DNA from: Dickeya fangzhongdai
GTDB lineage: Bacteria > Pseudomonadota > Gammaproteobacteria > Enterobacterales > Enterobacteriaceae
Reading direction: 5' to 3'
DNA length: 64,000 nt
NCBI RefSeq assembly: GCF_002812485.1
Contig: NZ_CP025003.1
Coordinates: forward strand, 3,038,001 to 3,102,000
In this document: positions 18,494-27,648 of the stretch, piece after piece
Layout of the letters: each line of letters opens with the position of its first letter
Position numbering within the stretch: the stretch's first letter is position 1
Notes under the pieces: model-generated
What the model was told of the DNA's origin: nothing
Databases searched by the model: none
Seen by the model: the letters and a program-made list of their open reading frames with translations, nothing else
Made by a program: the position numbers and the translations under genes

Positions 18494-19594
18494 ATGAAAC
18501 AATCTCAGTCACAGCGATTCGACCTCGCGCGAATCCTGTTCAGCTTGTTGTTTATTGGTATTTTGATTATTGCCTGTTTCTGGGTGGTGCAACCGTTTAT
18601 CCTCGGCTTTGCCTGGGCCAGCATGGTGGTCATCGCCACCTGGCCGCTGCTAATCCGTCTGCAACAAATACTTTGGGGATCCCGCTCGCTGGCGGTGCTG
18701 GTCATGACCGTGCTGCTGGTGCTGCTGTTCGTGTTCCCGACCTCGATTCTGGTCAGTAGCGTGATTGACAACGCGTCGAATCTGATTAGCTGGATCGGCG
18801 CGCAGGGGCGGATTACCCCGCCGGAGCTGGACTGGTTGCAGTCCATCCCGCTGGTGGGCGCCAAGCTGCACAGTAGTTGGTATTCACTGGCGCACAGCGG
18901 CGGCCCGGCGCTGATGGCCAAAATCCAGCCCTATATCGGCCAGACCGCTTCCTGGGTGGTATCACAGGCGGCGCATATCGGCCGTTTCCTGATGCACTGC
19001 GCCCTGATGGTGCTGTTCAGCGTGCTGCTGTACAGCAAGGGGGACCAGGTCGCGCTGGGTGTACGTCGTTTCGCCATTCGCCTCGGGCGTCAGGGCGGCG
19101 ACTCGGCGGTGATTCTGGCGGCGCAAGCCATCCGGGCGGTCGCCCTCGGGGTGGTGGTGACGGCGATTGTGCAGTCGGTGCTGGGCGGCATTGGTCTGGC
19201 GCTGGCCGGGATTCCCTACACCACGTTGCTGACGGTACTGATGTTTCTGTCCTGCGTGGCGCAAATCGGCCCGCTGACGGTGCTGATTCCCGCCATTATC
19301 TGGCTTTACTGGAGCGGCGATACCACCTGGGGCACCATCCTGCTGATCTGGAGCTGCGTGGTTGGCACGCTGGACAACATCATCCGCCCGTTGCTGATTC
19401 GTATGGGCGCTGATTTGCCGATGTTGCTGATCCTGTCCGGCGTGATCGGCGGCCTGCTGGCATTCGGTATGATCGGGTTGTTTATCGGTCCGGTCGTGCT
19501 GGCGGTATCTTATCGCCTGCTGTCGGCCTGGATGAAAGAGTCGCCGGAACCGCCGCCGATACGCGCAATTTCTCACCACCACAAGAAACCCTGA
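18494..19594 (+). CDS. ydiK: AI-2E family transporter YdiK
   Basis: A 366-residue inner-membrane protein of the AI-2 exporter/UPF0118 (PerM/TqsA) family. Hydrophobic spans include residues 11-35, 38-52 and 63-90, and a cluster of spans in the C-terminal half (HCALMVLFSVLLYSK to the end). The family glycine-rich segment GVIGGLLAFGMIGLFIGPVVLA is near residue 320. Function in E. coli is uncertain. A TTG three bases earlier (18491) is better spaced from the GAGG ribosome site than the ATG and could be the true start. The GAGGTAACCTC palindrome at the ribosome site could affect translation. It precedes rprA, as in E. coli. Confidence 0.9.
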   Translation: MKQSQSQRFDLARILFSLLFIGILIIACFWVVQPFILGFAWASMVVIATWPLLIRLQQILWGSRSLAVLVMTVLLVLLFVFPTSILVSSVIDNASNLISWIGAQGRITPPELDWLQSIPLVGAKLHSSWYSLAHSGGPALMAKIQPYIGQTASWVVSQAAHIGRFLMHCALMVLFSVLLYSKGDQVALGVRRFAIRLGRQGGDSAVILAAQAIRAVALGVVVTAIVQSVLGGIGLALAGIPYTTLLTVLMFLSCVAQIGPLTVLIPAIIWLYWSGDTTWGTILLIWSCVVGTLDNIIRPLLIRMGADLPMLLILSGVIGGLLAFGMIGLFIGPVVLAVSYRLLSAWMKESPEPPPIRAISHHHKKP

Positions 19595-19777
19595 TTTTCA
19601 CATCCATTTCCCGGTGCATCACGCATCGGGATTACTCCTAATATGTAAGATAATTTTATATTTTTAGGAAACCTCTCAGCCAATTTTCATCATTTACGGC
19701 AGTTAATCTGCTATTAGATCAGTTTTCATGACAAAAATTCTTGCATGACAAATCTATTATTCAAAAATAATTAACCA

Positions 19778-19793
19778 TTAGGATGATTCCTAA
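19778..19793 (+). promoter_or_regulatory. RcsB-type box of rprA
   Basis: TTAGGATGATTCCTAA is a near-perfect palindrome related to the Rcs box consensus TAAGAATATTCCTA. It is centred about 42 bp upstream of the predicted rprA start, the expected place for activation by RcsB. A weaker similar sequence (ATTACTCCTAAT) occurs at about 19630. Confidence 0.65.
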
Positions 19794-19827
19794 TGACTCC
19801 GATCGCCCCAAAACCTAGTATTCATAC

Positions 19828-19935
19828 CCGGAGCTATTGTTAACGTAATGTTTGTCAGTGAGGTTTCTCCTCGTCAGAGCTAGTAACGAATTGCTGTGTG
19901 TAGTCTTTGCCCATCCCCTGAGGTGGGCTTTTTTT
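19828..19935 (+). ncRNA. rprA: Small RNA RprA
   Basis: The 3' half contains AACGAATTGCTGTGTGTAG followed by TCTTTGCCC, identical to E. coli RprA as I recall it. It ends in the GCCCATC/GGTGGGC terminator stem with eight T. The start is placed by aligning CCTAGTATTCATACCCGG with the E. coli -10 and start region. Length is about 107 nt against 105-106 in E. coli. RprA is an Hfq-dependent RNA, activated by the Rcs phosphorelay, that stimulates rpoS translation. It lies between ydiK and ppsA, the E. coli location except that ydiL is missing. The 5' half, including part of the rpoS-pairing region, is strongly diverged. Confidence 0.88.
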
Positions 19936-20033
19936 TATCTGTTGCTTTCCCTCTTTCTCGTCCTGTGGCGCCTGCTGCGTTTTTGTCTCCCGTCTTCTTC
20001 ACTCGCCTTATCTCACATCACCAAACGCGGGCA

Positions 20034-20067
20034 TAAAAAAAACCGCCCGGCGCAGTGCGGCGGGCGG
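20034..20067 (-). terminator. ppsA intrinsic terminator
   Basis: Read leftwards, the stem CCGCCCG/CGGGCGG with further GC pairing inside is followed by a run of nine T. It lies 40 bases after the ppsA stop codon. Confidence 0.92.
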
Positions 20068-20107
20068 TGGGTATGGCTTCAATAACGTCGAATAGACGGA
20101 TAACGGC

Positions 20108-22486
20108 TTAGCGTTTCTCTGCCAGACTCAGCCAGGTCTGCACCACGGTGTCCGGGTTCAGCGACAGACTGTCGATACCTTCATCCATCAGCCAGGCGGC
20201 AAAATCCTCATGGTCGGACGGCCCCTGACCACAGATCCCGACGTACTTGCCCTGTTTTTTCGCGGCGCGGATCGCCATCGCCAGCAGCGCTTTCACCGCG
20301 TCGTTGCGCTCGTCGAACAGTTCAGACACCACGCCGGAGTCGCGGTCCAGCCCCAACGCCAGTTGGGTCATGTCATTCGAACCGATGGAGAAACCGTCGA
20401 AATGCTGCAGGAATTCCTCCGCCAGCAGCGCGTTGGACGGAATTTCGCACATCATGATGATTTTCAGACCGTTCTCGCCACGTTTCAGCCCCTGACTGGC
20501 CAGCTCGGCCACCACGGCCTGCGCCTGCGCCACGGTGCGCACAAACGGGATCATCACTTCCACGTTGCTCAACCCCATGTCGTTGCGCACCCGTTTCACC
20601 GCCTCGCACTCCAGCGCAAAACAGGCGCGGAAGTCCGGCGACACGTAACGACCGGCGCCGCGGAAGCCCAGCATCGGGTTTTCTTCTTCCGGCTCGTAGC
20701 GCGCGCCGCCCAGCAGGTTGGCGTACTCGTTGGACTTGAAGTCGGACAGACGCACGATCACCCGCTTCGGCCAGAATGCCGCCGCCAGCGTCGCGATGCC
20801 TTCCTTCAGCCGTTCGATGTAGAACTCGACCGGGTCGTCGTATCCCTGCATCAGAATACGGATTTCGCGCTGCAATTCCGGCGTCTGCTGTTCAAACTCC
20901 AGCAAGGCGCGCGGATGCACCCCGATCATGCGGTTGATGATGAACTCCAGCCGCGCCAGCCCCACCCCTTCGTTGGGCAGGCAGGCGAAATCGAACGCCC
21001 GATCCGGGTTGCCGACGTTCATCATAATTTTCAGCGGCAGCGACGGCATGGCATCCACCTGCGAGCTTTTTACGGTGAAATCCAGCAGGTCCTGATAAAC
21101 ATAGCCGGTGTCGCCCTCGGCGCAGGATACCGTCACTTTCTGGCCGCTTTGCAGCCGCTCGGTGGCGTCGCCGCAGCCCACCACCGCCGGAATACCCAGT
21201 TCACGAGCGATGATCGCCGCATGGCAGGTCCGCCCGCCGCGGTTGGTGACGATCGCCGCCGCCTTTTTCATGATCGGTTCCCAGTCCGGGTCGGTCATGT
21301 CGGTCACCAGCACGTCGCCGGCATTCACCCGATGCATTTCGCTAATGTCATGGACGATCTTCACTTCGCCCGCGCCGATGCGATGGCCGATGGCGCGCCC
21401 TTCCACCAGCACCTTGCCGCCGGCCGGCAAATGATAACGCTCCATCACCTGGCCATTGGAACGTACGGTCTCCGGACGCGCCTGCACGATATACAGTTTG
21501 CCGGTGTGGCCGTCTTTGGCCCATTCGATGTCCATCGGGCGGCCATAGTGTTTTTCAATCAGCAACGCCTGATGCGCCAGCGCCTGCACTTCATCATCGC
21601 TCAGACAGAAACGGGTGCGCTGCGCCTCTTCCACATCCTCCACCCGCACCTGCTTGCCGTGCTCCTGCGTGGCGGCGTACACCATGCGGATTTTTTTCGA
21701 TCCCATATTGCGGCGCACAATCGACGGTTTGCCACTGAGCAACGTCGGTTTGTGCACATAAAACTCATCCGGGTTGACCGCGCCCTGCACCACCATCTCG
21801 CCCAGCCCCCAGGCGGCGGTAATAAACACCACCTGATCGAAGCCCGACTCGGTATCCAGCGTAAACATCACGCCGGAAGACGCCAGATCGGAGCGCACCA
21901 TGCGCTGCACCCCGGCGGACAACGCCACGCCGCGGTGGTCATAGCCCTGATGCACGCGATAGGAAATGGCGCGATCGTTGAACAGCGAAGCAAACACATG
22001 CTTCACCGCCACCATCACGGCATCAATGCCCTGTACGTTAAGGAAGGTTTCCTGCTGGCCGGCGAAGGAGGCGTCCGGCATATCTTCCGCCGTGGCGGAA
22101 GAACGCACCGCGAACGACGCGTCCGGCTCGCCGTCCGCCAGTTGCCGGTACGCGTCGCGGATTGCCTGCTCCAGCTCCGGCTGGAACGGCGTGTCGATGA
22201 CCCACTGGCGGATCTGCGCGCCGGCTTTGGCTAACTGGCTGACATCGTCGGCATCGGTACGGTCCAGCAGTTCATAGATCCGCTGGTTGATGCCGCTTTG
22301 GTTGAGAAAGTCATTAAACGCCTGGGCGGTTGTCGCAAAACCATTCGGAACCGACACCCCAAGTTCCGACAGATTGGTGATCATTTCCCCCAGAGAGGCA
22401 TTTTTGCCTCCCACCCGCTCAACGTCGTGCATACCAAGCTGGTTATACCACAGGACATTACGCATATCAGGGCCGTTGTTAGACAT
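20108..22486 (-). CDS. ppsA: Phosphoenolpyruvate synthase
   Basis: A 792-residue enzyme, the same length as in E. coli. It converts pyruvate and ATP to phosphoenolpyruvate, AMP and phosphate for gluconeogenesis. The start is [10 protein letters not shown], with AAGGAT eight bases before it. It has an N-terminal ATP-grasp (PPDK) domain ([31 protein letters not shown]), the swivelling phosphohistidine domain ([17 protein letters not shown], catalytic His), and a C-terminal PEP-binding barrel ([39 protein letters not shown]). It is divergent from ppsR, whose product inactivates and reactivates it. A Cra-type site lies upstream. Confidence 0.98.
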   Translation of the reverse strand: MSNNGPDMRNVLWYNQLGMHDVERVGGKNASLGEMITNLSELGVSVPNGFATTAQAFNDFLNQSGINQRIYELLDRTDADDVSQLAKAGAQIRQWVIDTPFQPELEQAIRDAYRQLADGEPDASFAVRSSATAEDMPDASFAGQQETFLNVQGIDAVMVAVKHVFASLFNDRAISYRVHQGYDHRGVALSAGVQRMVRSDLASSGVMFTLDTESGFDQVVFITAAWGLGEMVVQGAVNPDEFYVHKPTLLSGKPSIVRRNMGSKKIRMVYAATQEHGKQVRVEDVEEAQRTRFCLSDDEVQALAHQALLIEKHYGRPMDIEWAKDGHTGKLYIVQARPETVRSNGQVMERYHLPAGGKVLVEGRAIGHRIGAGEVKIVHDISEMHRVNAGDVLVTDMTDPDWEPIMKKAAAIVTNRGGRTCHAAIIARELGIPAVVGCGDATERLQSGQKVTVSCAEGDTGYVYQDLLDFTVKSSQVDAMPSLPLKIMMNVGNPDRAFDFACLPNEGVGLARLEFIINRMIGVHPRALLEFEQQTPELQREIRILMQGYDDPVEFYIERLKEGIATLAAAFWPKRVIVRLSDFKSNEYANLLGGARYEPEEENPMLGFRGAGRYVSPDFRACFALECEAVKRVRNDMGLSNVEVMIPFVRTVAQAQAVVAELASQGLKRGENGLKIIMMCEIPSNALLAEEFLQHFDGFSIGSNDMTQLALGLDRDSGVVSELFDERNDAVKALLAMAIRAAKKQGKYVGICGQGPSDHEDFAAWLMDEGIDSLSLNPDTVVQTWLSLAEKR

Positions 22487-22534
22487 CGAAAATAATCCTT
22501 TTTGCATACAGTTACGGTGTAAAGAATTAGGGTG

Positions 22535-22616
22535 TGAAATATTTCGCCATGAATGAGTTTCGGCTTTATGAGCGTAGCACAGGGTTTCAAAAAGGACGGA
22601 AAGGTGAATCGATCAA
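22535..22616 (-). promoter_or_regulatory. Cra-type site(s) upstream of ppsA
   Basis: GGTGAATCGATCAACC (22603-22618) contains TGAATCGATCAA, matching 10 of 12 positions of TGAATCGATTCA. It lies about 120 bp upstream of the ppsA ATG, suitable for the activation by Cra known in E. coli. A second, weaker palindrome TGAAATATTTCG lies at 22535-22546. The core ppsA promoter between them is not clear to me. Confidence 0.55.
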
Positions 22617-22802
22617 CCTGGTGAAAAAAAGAGGAATTCAGGGTTTTGGATTGCTAAAAGTCAGAAAAATCCCAATATTGTAGAATAATACCATCGTAAT
22701 CATGAAGATAATGAAATGGCGTTTTAATAAAAAAGTCATGAAACACCTGATTTCCGGCACAAAAGTCTTATGATAGCCAGCGAAGGCATTGGAGGAGTCT
22801 GT

Positions 22803-23624
22803 ATGGAAAGAAGCGTATTTTATGTGTCCGACGGCACCGCCATTACGGCGGAAGTGCTCGGTCACGCGGTGATGTCCCAGTTTCCGGTTAGCACCGTCAG
22901 TTATACCCTGCCGTTCGTCGATAACGAAGCCCGGGCGGCGGCCGTCCGCGAGCAGATTGACACCCTGTACCGTCAGCATGGCGTGCGCCCGCTGGTGTTC
23001 TATTCGATTGTCACGCCGGCTATCCGCGATATCATCGTCGGCAGCGAAGGATTCTGCCAGGACATCGTGCAGGCGCTGGTAGCGCCGTTGCAACAGGAAC
23101 TGAACGTTTCGCCGATGCCGGTGGCCAACCGCACCCACGGGCTGACCGCCAACAACCTGATCAAATATGACGCGCGTATCGCCGCGATCGATTACACGCT
23201 GGCCCACGACGACGGCATCTCGTTGCGCAACCTCGATCAGGCGCAGGTGATCCTGCTGGGGGTTTCCCGCTGCGGCAAAACCCCGACCAGCCTTTATCTG
23301 GCGATGCAGTTCGGCATCCGGGCCGCCAACTATCCTTTCACCGCCGACGATATGGACAACCTGCTGCTGCCGGAAGCGCTCAAGCCTTATCAGCAAAAGC
23401 TGTTCGGCCTAACCATCGACGCCGAACGGCTGGCGGCCATTCGTGAAGAGCGGCGCGGCAACAGCCGGTATGCTTCGCTGCGGCAATGCCGTATGGAACT
23501 GAGCGAGGTGGAATCGCTGTTCCGCCGTCATCAAATCCGTTACATCAACACCACTAATTATTCGGTGGAAGAGATTTCCGCCCGCATTATCGACCTGATG
23601 GGCATAAATCGACGTATGTATTAG
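22803..23624 (+). CDS. ppsR: PpsA regulatory kinase/phosphorylase PpsR
   Basis: A 273-residue DUF299-family bifunctional protein. It uses ADP to phosphorylate and inactivate PEP synthase on the threonine next to the catalytic histidine, and phosphate to reactivate it. It starts [17 protein letters not shown] after a strong GGAGGAG. The P-loop-like GVSRCGKT is at residues 153-160, and [23 protein letters not shown] upstream is typical. It is divergent from its target ppsA, with a 317-bp intergenic region. Confidence 0.96.
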   Translation: MERSVFYVSDGTAITAEVLGHAVMSQFPVSTVSYTLPFVDNEARAAAVREQIDTLYRQHGVRPLVFYSIVTPAIRDIIVGSEGFCQDIVQALVAPLQQELNVSPMPVANRTHGLTANNLIKYDARIAAIDYTLAHDDGISLRNLDQAQVILLGVSRCGKTPTSLYLAMQFGIRAANYPFTADDMDNLLLPEALKPYQQKLFGLTIDAERLAAIREERRGNSRYASLRQCRMELSEVESLFRRHQIRYINTTNYSVEEISARIIDLMGINRRMY

Positions 23625-23703
23625 CTGTTTTTCACTCATCGGAGTAAGGGGTTGGCTGTGATAGACTATCGCCATCGCGGCCAGGCGGACCCGGAAAAAT
23701 ATC

Positions 23704-23721
23704 GGTGGCCCCACGGCCACC
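23704..23721 (+). other. Stem-loop after ppsR
   Basis: A perfect GGTGGCC-N4-GGCCACC stem-loop lies 80 bases after the ppsR stop. No T-run follows, so it is at best a weak terminator or an mRNA-stabilising end. Confidence 0.4.
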
Positions 23722-23757
23722 TCCCCGCGCTTTCTGCCAGACCTGATGGTTATTCAT

Positions 23758-23785
23758 AAAAAAGCCTATACCTAACGGGATAGGC
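23758..23785 (-). terminator. Intrinsic terminator pointing away from aroH
   Basis: Read leftwards, GCCTATCCC-N4-GGTATAGGC (stem with one mismatch) is followed by six T. It lies 25 bases upstream of the aroH ATG on the opposite strand. No leftward gene is known to need it. Confidence 0.6.
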
Positions 23786-23809
23786 GCCACGTACATTCAG
23801 AGACTACAC

Positions 23810-24862
23810 ATGCAACCAACTGATGAGCTGCGCAGTGAGCGACTTGCCAGTCTGATGACGCCCCATGAACTGTTGACCGCACTTCCTCTCACGCCGGATG
23901 TCGCCGACACCGTCATCGCCTCGCGCGCACGCATAGAACGCATTCTTTCCGGGCAAGACCGCCGTTTACTGGTGATCATTGGCCCGTGTTCCATTCACCA
24001 TATTGATAGCGCCAGAGAATACGCCCAGCGGCTGGCGGCATTGCGCACCACCTACCAGCACCGGCTGGAAATCGTGATGCGAACTTACTTCGAAAAACCG
24101 CGCACCGTGGTGGGCTGGAAAGGGCTGATTGCCGACCCGCTGCTCAACGGCAGTTTCCTGATCAATGAGGGATTGACGCAGGCGCGCCAGCTGTTGCTGG
24201 ATATCAACGCGCTCGGCCTGCCGACCGCCACCGAGTTTCTGGATATCGTCACCGGGCAATATATCGCCGACACCATTAGCTGGGGGGCGATCGGCGCACG
24301 AACCACCGAGAGTCAGATCCACCGGGAAATGGCCTCCGCCCTCTCCTGTCCGGTGGGATTCAAGAACGGCACCGACGGCAATGTGCGCATCGCGGTTGAC
24401 GCCATCCGCGCCGCCCGGGCGCGCCACATGTTTTTGTCGCCGGATAAACACGGCCGCATGACGGTGTACCAGACCCACGGCAACCCGTTCGGCCATATCA
24501 TTCTGCGCGGCGGCAAAACGCCCAACTACGAAGAGCAGCACATTGCCGAAGCCTGTGCCGCGCTGCGGGAATTTGCGCTGCCGGAACGGCTGGTGGTGGA
24601 TTTCAGCCACGGCAACAGTCAGAAGCAATTTCAGCGCCAGTTGACCGTAGCACAGGCGGTATGCGACCAGATTCGCAGCGGCGCCGGCGCTATCGCCGGC
24701 GTAATGGCGGAGAGTTTTCTGGTGGAAGGCACCCAACCGCTGCACCATCCGGATCAACTCACCTACGGTCAGTCGATTACCGACGCCTGCCTCGGCTGGC
24801 AGGACAGCGAACGTCTGCTGGCGATGCTGGCGGATGCGGTGGACAGTCGTTTTGTGGACTGA
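23810..24862 (+). CDS. aroH: DAHP synthase, tryptophan-sensitive type
   Basis: A 350-residue class I 3-deoxy-D-arabino-heptulosonate 7-phosphate synthase, the first enzyme of the shikimate pathway. Family motifs are VIIGPCSIH (metal Cys), FEKPRTVVGWKGL, GARTTESQIHREMAS, PVGFKNGTDGN, VDFSHGNSQK (metal His) and GVMAESFLVEG. Assignment to AroH among the three isoenzymes rests on its place after ppsR, the E. coli order. I see no clear TrpR operator in the upstream 180 bp, so tryptophan control of transcription cannot be confirmed. Confidence 0.94.
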   Translation: MQPTDELRSERLASLMTPHELLTALPLTPDVADTVIASRARIERILSGQDRRLLVIIGPCSIHHIDSAREYAQRLAALRTTYQHRLEIVMRTYFEKPRTVVGWKGLIADPLLNGSFLINEGLTQARQLLLDINALGLPTATEFLDIVTGQYIADTISWGAIGARTTESQIHREMASALSCPVGFKNGTDGNVRIAVDAIRAARARHMFLSPDKHGRMTVYQTHGNPFGHIILRGGKTPNYEEQHIAEACAALREFALPERLVVDFSHGNSQKQFQRQLTVAQAVCDQIRSGAGAIAGVMAESFLVEGTQPLHHPDQLTYGQSITDACLGWQDSERLLAMLADAVDSRFVD

Positions 24863-24911
24863 CCAACAGCCATTCGGCGCATCATTCCGCTATGAAGCAT
24901 CGTTGCGCTCT

Positions 24912-24942
24912 AAAAAAGAAAACCTCCGCCGCGGCGGAGGTT
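24912..24942 (-). terminator. rmf terminator (possibly shared with aroH)
   Basis: A perfect palindrome AACCTCCGCCGCGGCGGAGGTT (22 bases, 24921-24942) is followed leftwards by TTTCTTTTTTA. It ends the leftward rmf transcript, and its stem could also stop aroH transcripts from the other side. Confidence 0.88.
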
Positions 24943-24969
24943 GTTCCCTTTTCGATTGACAAGGTGCGA

Positions 24970-25137
24970 TCAGGCAATCGCCGCCCTGTCCTCCATGGCC
25001 TCTCGCCAACCTCCCAACCAGTTAGACCGGGCATCGATCGATTGATAAGGACAGAGCTCCTTGGACCGGCCAACGATACCAGCCTGGTAGCCCCGTGAAT
25101 GCGCCCGTGCCAGACGATCTCTTTTCTGTCTCTTCAT
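24970..25137 (-). CDS. rmf: Ribosome modulation factor
   Basis: A 55-residue basic protein, the same length as E. coli Rmf. Translation gives MKRQKRDRLARAHSRGYQAG, then GRSKELCPYQ and a C-terminal WLGGWREAMEDRAAIA. These match the hallmark Rmf segments (MKRQKRDRLERAHQRGYQAG and WLGGWREAM) of E. coli. In stationary phase Rmf binds the 30S subunit near the anti-Shine-Dalgarno end and drives formation of inactive 100S ribosome dimers. It has its own promoter and terminator and lies downstream of pqiABC as in E. coli. The other neighbour is aroH instead of fabA. Confidence 0.96.
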   Translation of the reverse strand: MKRQKRDRLARAHSRGYQAGIVGRSKELCPYQSIDARSNWLGGWREAMEDRAAIA

Positions 25138-25206
25138 GCCTTGTTTCCCTCATTTCGACTCTGGTGGAAAGAAAACAGTGGTTACTTTTCGTGCAACCAC
25201 ACCCTA

Positions 25207-25235
25207 TGAATAGCCATTCGGGAGGCGAAGATCAA
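25207..25235 (-). promoter_or_regulatory. rmf promoter candidate
   Basis: Read leftwards, TTGATC (25230-25235) and TATTCA (25207-25212) are separated by exactly 17 bp and give a leader of about 65 nt before the rmf ATG. Confidence 0.45.
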
Positions 25236-25323
25236 GGCGCAAAATTCACGCCATTGTCATATTTGTGAACCAGAATAAAGAATTTTCTGTGAGACAAAGC
25301 CACATTTTGGCCTAACAGGCTGA

Positions 25324-25379
25324 GACAAAAACAAAACCCCTGGAACCCGATCGCGATCACAAAAACGGGATCCAGAGGT
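25324..25379 (-). terminator. pqiABC terminator
   Basis: A 14-bp stem with two mismatches (ACCTCTGGATCCCG against CGGGTTCCAGGGGT) is followed leftwards by the T-rich stretch TTTTGTTTTTG. It lies 60 bases beyond the pqiC stop. Confidence 0.7.
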
Positions 25380-25441
25380 ATTTGCTATAACTCAATTCAT
25401 CTCGGTATATAAGGCAGCCCGGTATCCACGTCGGGTGGGTA

Positions 25442-26005
25442 TCAGGCGCCAGCCTGCAGGCGCTGGCGCACCTGCTCCGCCACCTGCTGCCAGCCCTTGC
25501 CAAGCGCGCCGATCAGCGCGTCATAACCGTCTTCGGCCTGCGGCACTTCGATGTTGAACGGCTGGGTGACGACACGTTTACTCCCCTGCAGCACCCACTC
25601 GCCGCGAATCACCGCCTTGCCGTCAAACCGCCCCTGGAACGCCGTCACATTGACCTGCAAACTGGAGGCGCTATCGCTGGCGGCGCCGGTGGCGGCGACA
25701 TGCCAGCCCGGCAGGCCGTTACGCAACGACGCCACCAGCGCCTGCTGCAACTGCTGGTCCAGCGGGCTGGCCCACAGATTATTGGTCGCGATGGTGTAAC
25801 GCACCGCCGAAGTCTGGAACACGATGCCGTTCCCAGCCAGCGAATCCACCAGAGTGACCGGGGCCACCCACAGCTGGCGCCCTTCGGTCGACGCAACCGA
25901 GAGGCTGGTGCTCTGCGTGGCGGCAGGCAGTTGATAATAGACTTTCTGCGGGCTGCTACAGGCGCCCAGCAACAACACCAGCCACAACGGCCATCGTTTC
26001 ATCAT
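25442..26005 (-). CDS. pqiC: Outer membrane lipoprotein PqiC (YmbA)
   Basis: A 187-residue lipoprotein with signal peptide and lipobox LLGACSS. It is of the ABC-type transport auxiliary lipoprotein (DUF330) family and anchors the PqiB needle to the outer membrane. The ATG overlaps the pqiB stop by four bases (ATGA). A second ATG follows directly, so the start may be one codon later. It is the last gene of pqiABC. Confidence 0.92.
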   Translation of the reverse strand: MMKRWPLWLVLLLGACSSPQKVYYQLPAATQSTSLSVASTEGRQLWVAPVTLVDSLAGNGIVFQTSAVRYTIATNNLWASPLDQQLQQALVASLRNGLPGWHVAATGAASDSASSLQVNVTAFQGRFDGKAVIRGEWVLQGSKRVVTQPFNIEVPQAEDGYDALIGALGKGWQQVAEQVRQRLQAGA

Positions 26006-27648
26006 GGTTTCGCCTTCTTCGGTTGTGGATCACGGGCACCGGGTGCCTCGAAGATCAGAGCATTACTCTTGTCGTTCAGGGTACGCAGCAACGGCTGCAA
26101 TTCACGCAGCGTCTGATCCAGCCGCTGCATATCGCCCACCATACGGTTATACGCCGGCGAACCGGGCTGTACGCCCTGCAGGCTGCGGTTCAGTTCGCGC
26201 AGCGTACGCTGCAAGTCCTCCGGCAACTGCTGCATCGCCTCGCTGTTGGTAAGCTTGTTGAGCGACGCCAGCGTTTTCTGCAGTTCGCGCAGGGTGGATT
26301 GGCTTTCCGCCAGCGTCTTCGTCGCCTGCTCCACCATCGGGTTGAGCGGCAGGTTATTGATTTTATCCAGCACCGACATCAGCTTCTGCTGGATCTGCGT
26401 CAGGCCGCCGTTGACCGTCGGCAACACCGGATACCCCTCCATCGAGGCCAGCGACGTCACGCGGCCTTTCTGCTGCGGATAAAAATCCAGATCCACGTAC
26501 AGCGCGCCGGTCAGAAGATTGGCGGTTTTCATCGACGCCCGCAGACCAGATACGGCGCCCTTGCTCAGTTCCTGTTCCAGATTGATCTGGTCGCGCAGCC
26601 CTTGTTTCAGCCGGCCCGGCTCGATGCGCACCAGCACCGGGATGCGGTAGTCGCTGTCGAAACTTTGCGGCAGACTGCGCGGGAAGAACGGCACTTCGGC
26701 GACGGTTCCCAGCCGGATGCCGCGGAATTCGACCGGCGCGCCCGCTTGCAGACCGCGTACCGACTCATCGAAAAACAGCAGGTATTCTTTGTACTCGGTA
26801 TACAGCGAGTCCTGAATGCTGTTCTGGTTGTCAAACAGCTGGAATTCGTCGCGCTCATGGGACTGATTGCCCTTCTCCCAACCAGTGGGCACATCAAAGC
26901 TGACGCCGCCGCTTAGCAAGGTGCTGAGCGACCCCATTTCCACCCGCATCCCCTGCGCGGACAAATTCAGCGCCACGCCGCTGTCTTTCCAGAAACGGAC
27001 ATTCGCCGTTACCAGTTGGTCATAGGGCGCGGCGACAAACAGCTGGTACTGCATCTTTCTGGCCGTAGGATCAAAATGGCTGGTTTCCACCGAGCCGACC
27101 CGGTAGCCGCGGAACAACACCGGATCGCCGGCGGTCAACTGCCCGGACTGATCGCTATTCAGGACGATGCGAATCCCTTTGGCGTCAGGCGACGCCAGCG
27201 GCGGCGAATCCAGCAGTTTGAAAGCACGGCTGTCCTCCTTGCTGGACCCCGGCTGAAGCTCGATGAAGGAACCGGACAACAGCGTCCCCAGCCCGGAAAC
27301 GCCTTCGCGGCCGATCTGCGGTTTCACCACCCAGAACGCCGAATCCTTGCTCAGCAGTTTATCCATGCCGTCGTTAAGACGCGCCTTGATTTCCACCTGA
27401 TGCAGGTCTTCGCTCAGCATCACGCTTTCTACCACTCCCACGTTCACGCTGCGGCTCTTGATCGCCGTTTTTCCCGCCTCGATCCCTTCGGCGTTACTGG
27501 TGGTCAGCGTGATTTCCGGCCCCTGATGACTCACGTGATAAAACAGAATCCAGGCGCCAATCAGCACGGTCACAATCGGTACAATCCATACCGGCGACCA
27601 GCGTTTGATGCTTTCGATCTGCGCCATGCCTTGATTAGTTTTCGTCAA
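26002..27648 (-). CDS. pqiB: MCE-family envelope transport protein PqiB
   Basis: A 548-residue protein with one N-terminal membrane span (WSPVWIVPIVTVLIGAWILF) and three MCE domains (from about residues 45, 165 and 290). A long C-terminal coiled coil follows (repeated TLRELQKTLASLNKL-type heptads). In E. coli it forms a hexameric tube across the periplasm for lipid or hydrophobic transport. The likely start is a TTG at 27648 with AGGAG seven bases upstream. It gives nearly the E. coli length (546) and overlaps the end of pqiA. The first ATG (27627) has its AGG only one base away and is a poor start. Confidence 0.94.
   Translation of the reverse strand: MTKTNQGMAQIESIKRWSPVWIVPIVTVLIGAWILFYHVSHQGPEITLTTSNAEGIEAGKTAIKSRSVNVGVVESVMLSEDLHQVEIKARLNDGMDKLLSKDSAFWVVKPQIGREGVSGLGTLLSGSFIELQPGSSKEDSRAFKLLDSPPLASPDAKGIRIVLNSDQSGQLTAGDPVLFRGYRVGSVETSHFDPTARKMQYQLFVAAPYDQLVTANVRFWKDSGVALNLSAQGMRVEMGSLSTLLSGGVSFDVPTGWEKGNQSHERDEFQLFDNQNSIQDSLYTEYKEYLLFFDESVRGLQAGAPVEFRGIRLGTVAEVPFFPRSLPQSFDSDYRIPVLVRIEPGRLKQGLRDQINLEQELSKGAVSGLRASMKTANLLTGALYVDLDFYPQQKGRVTSLASMEGYPVLPTVNGGLTQIQQKLMSVLDKINNLPLNPMVEQATKTLAESQSTLRELQKTLASLNKLTNSEAMQQLPEDLQRTLRELNRSLQGVQPGSPAYNRMVGDMQRLDQTLRELQPLLRTLNDKSNALIFEAPGARDPQPKKAKP

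Noticed and set aside
20210..22234. 674-codon open frame opposite ppsA
   Set aside because: Same reason: shadow frame without start signals.
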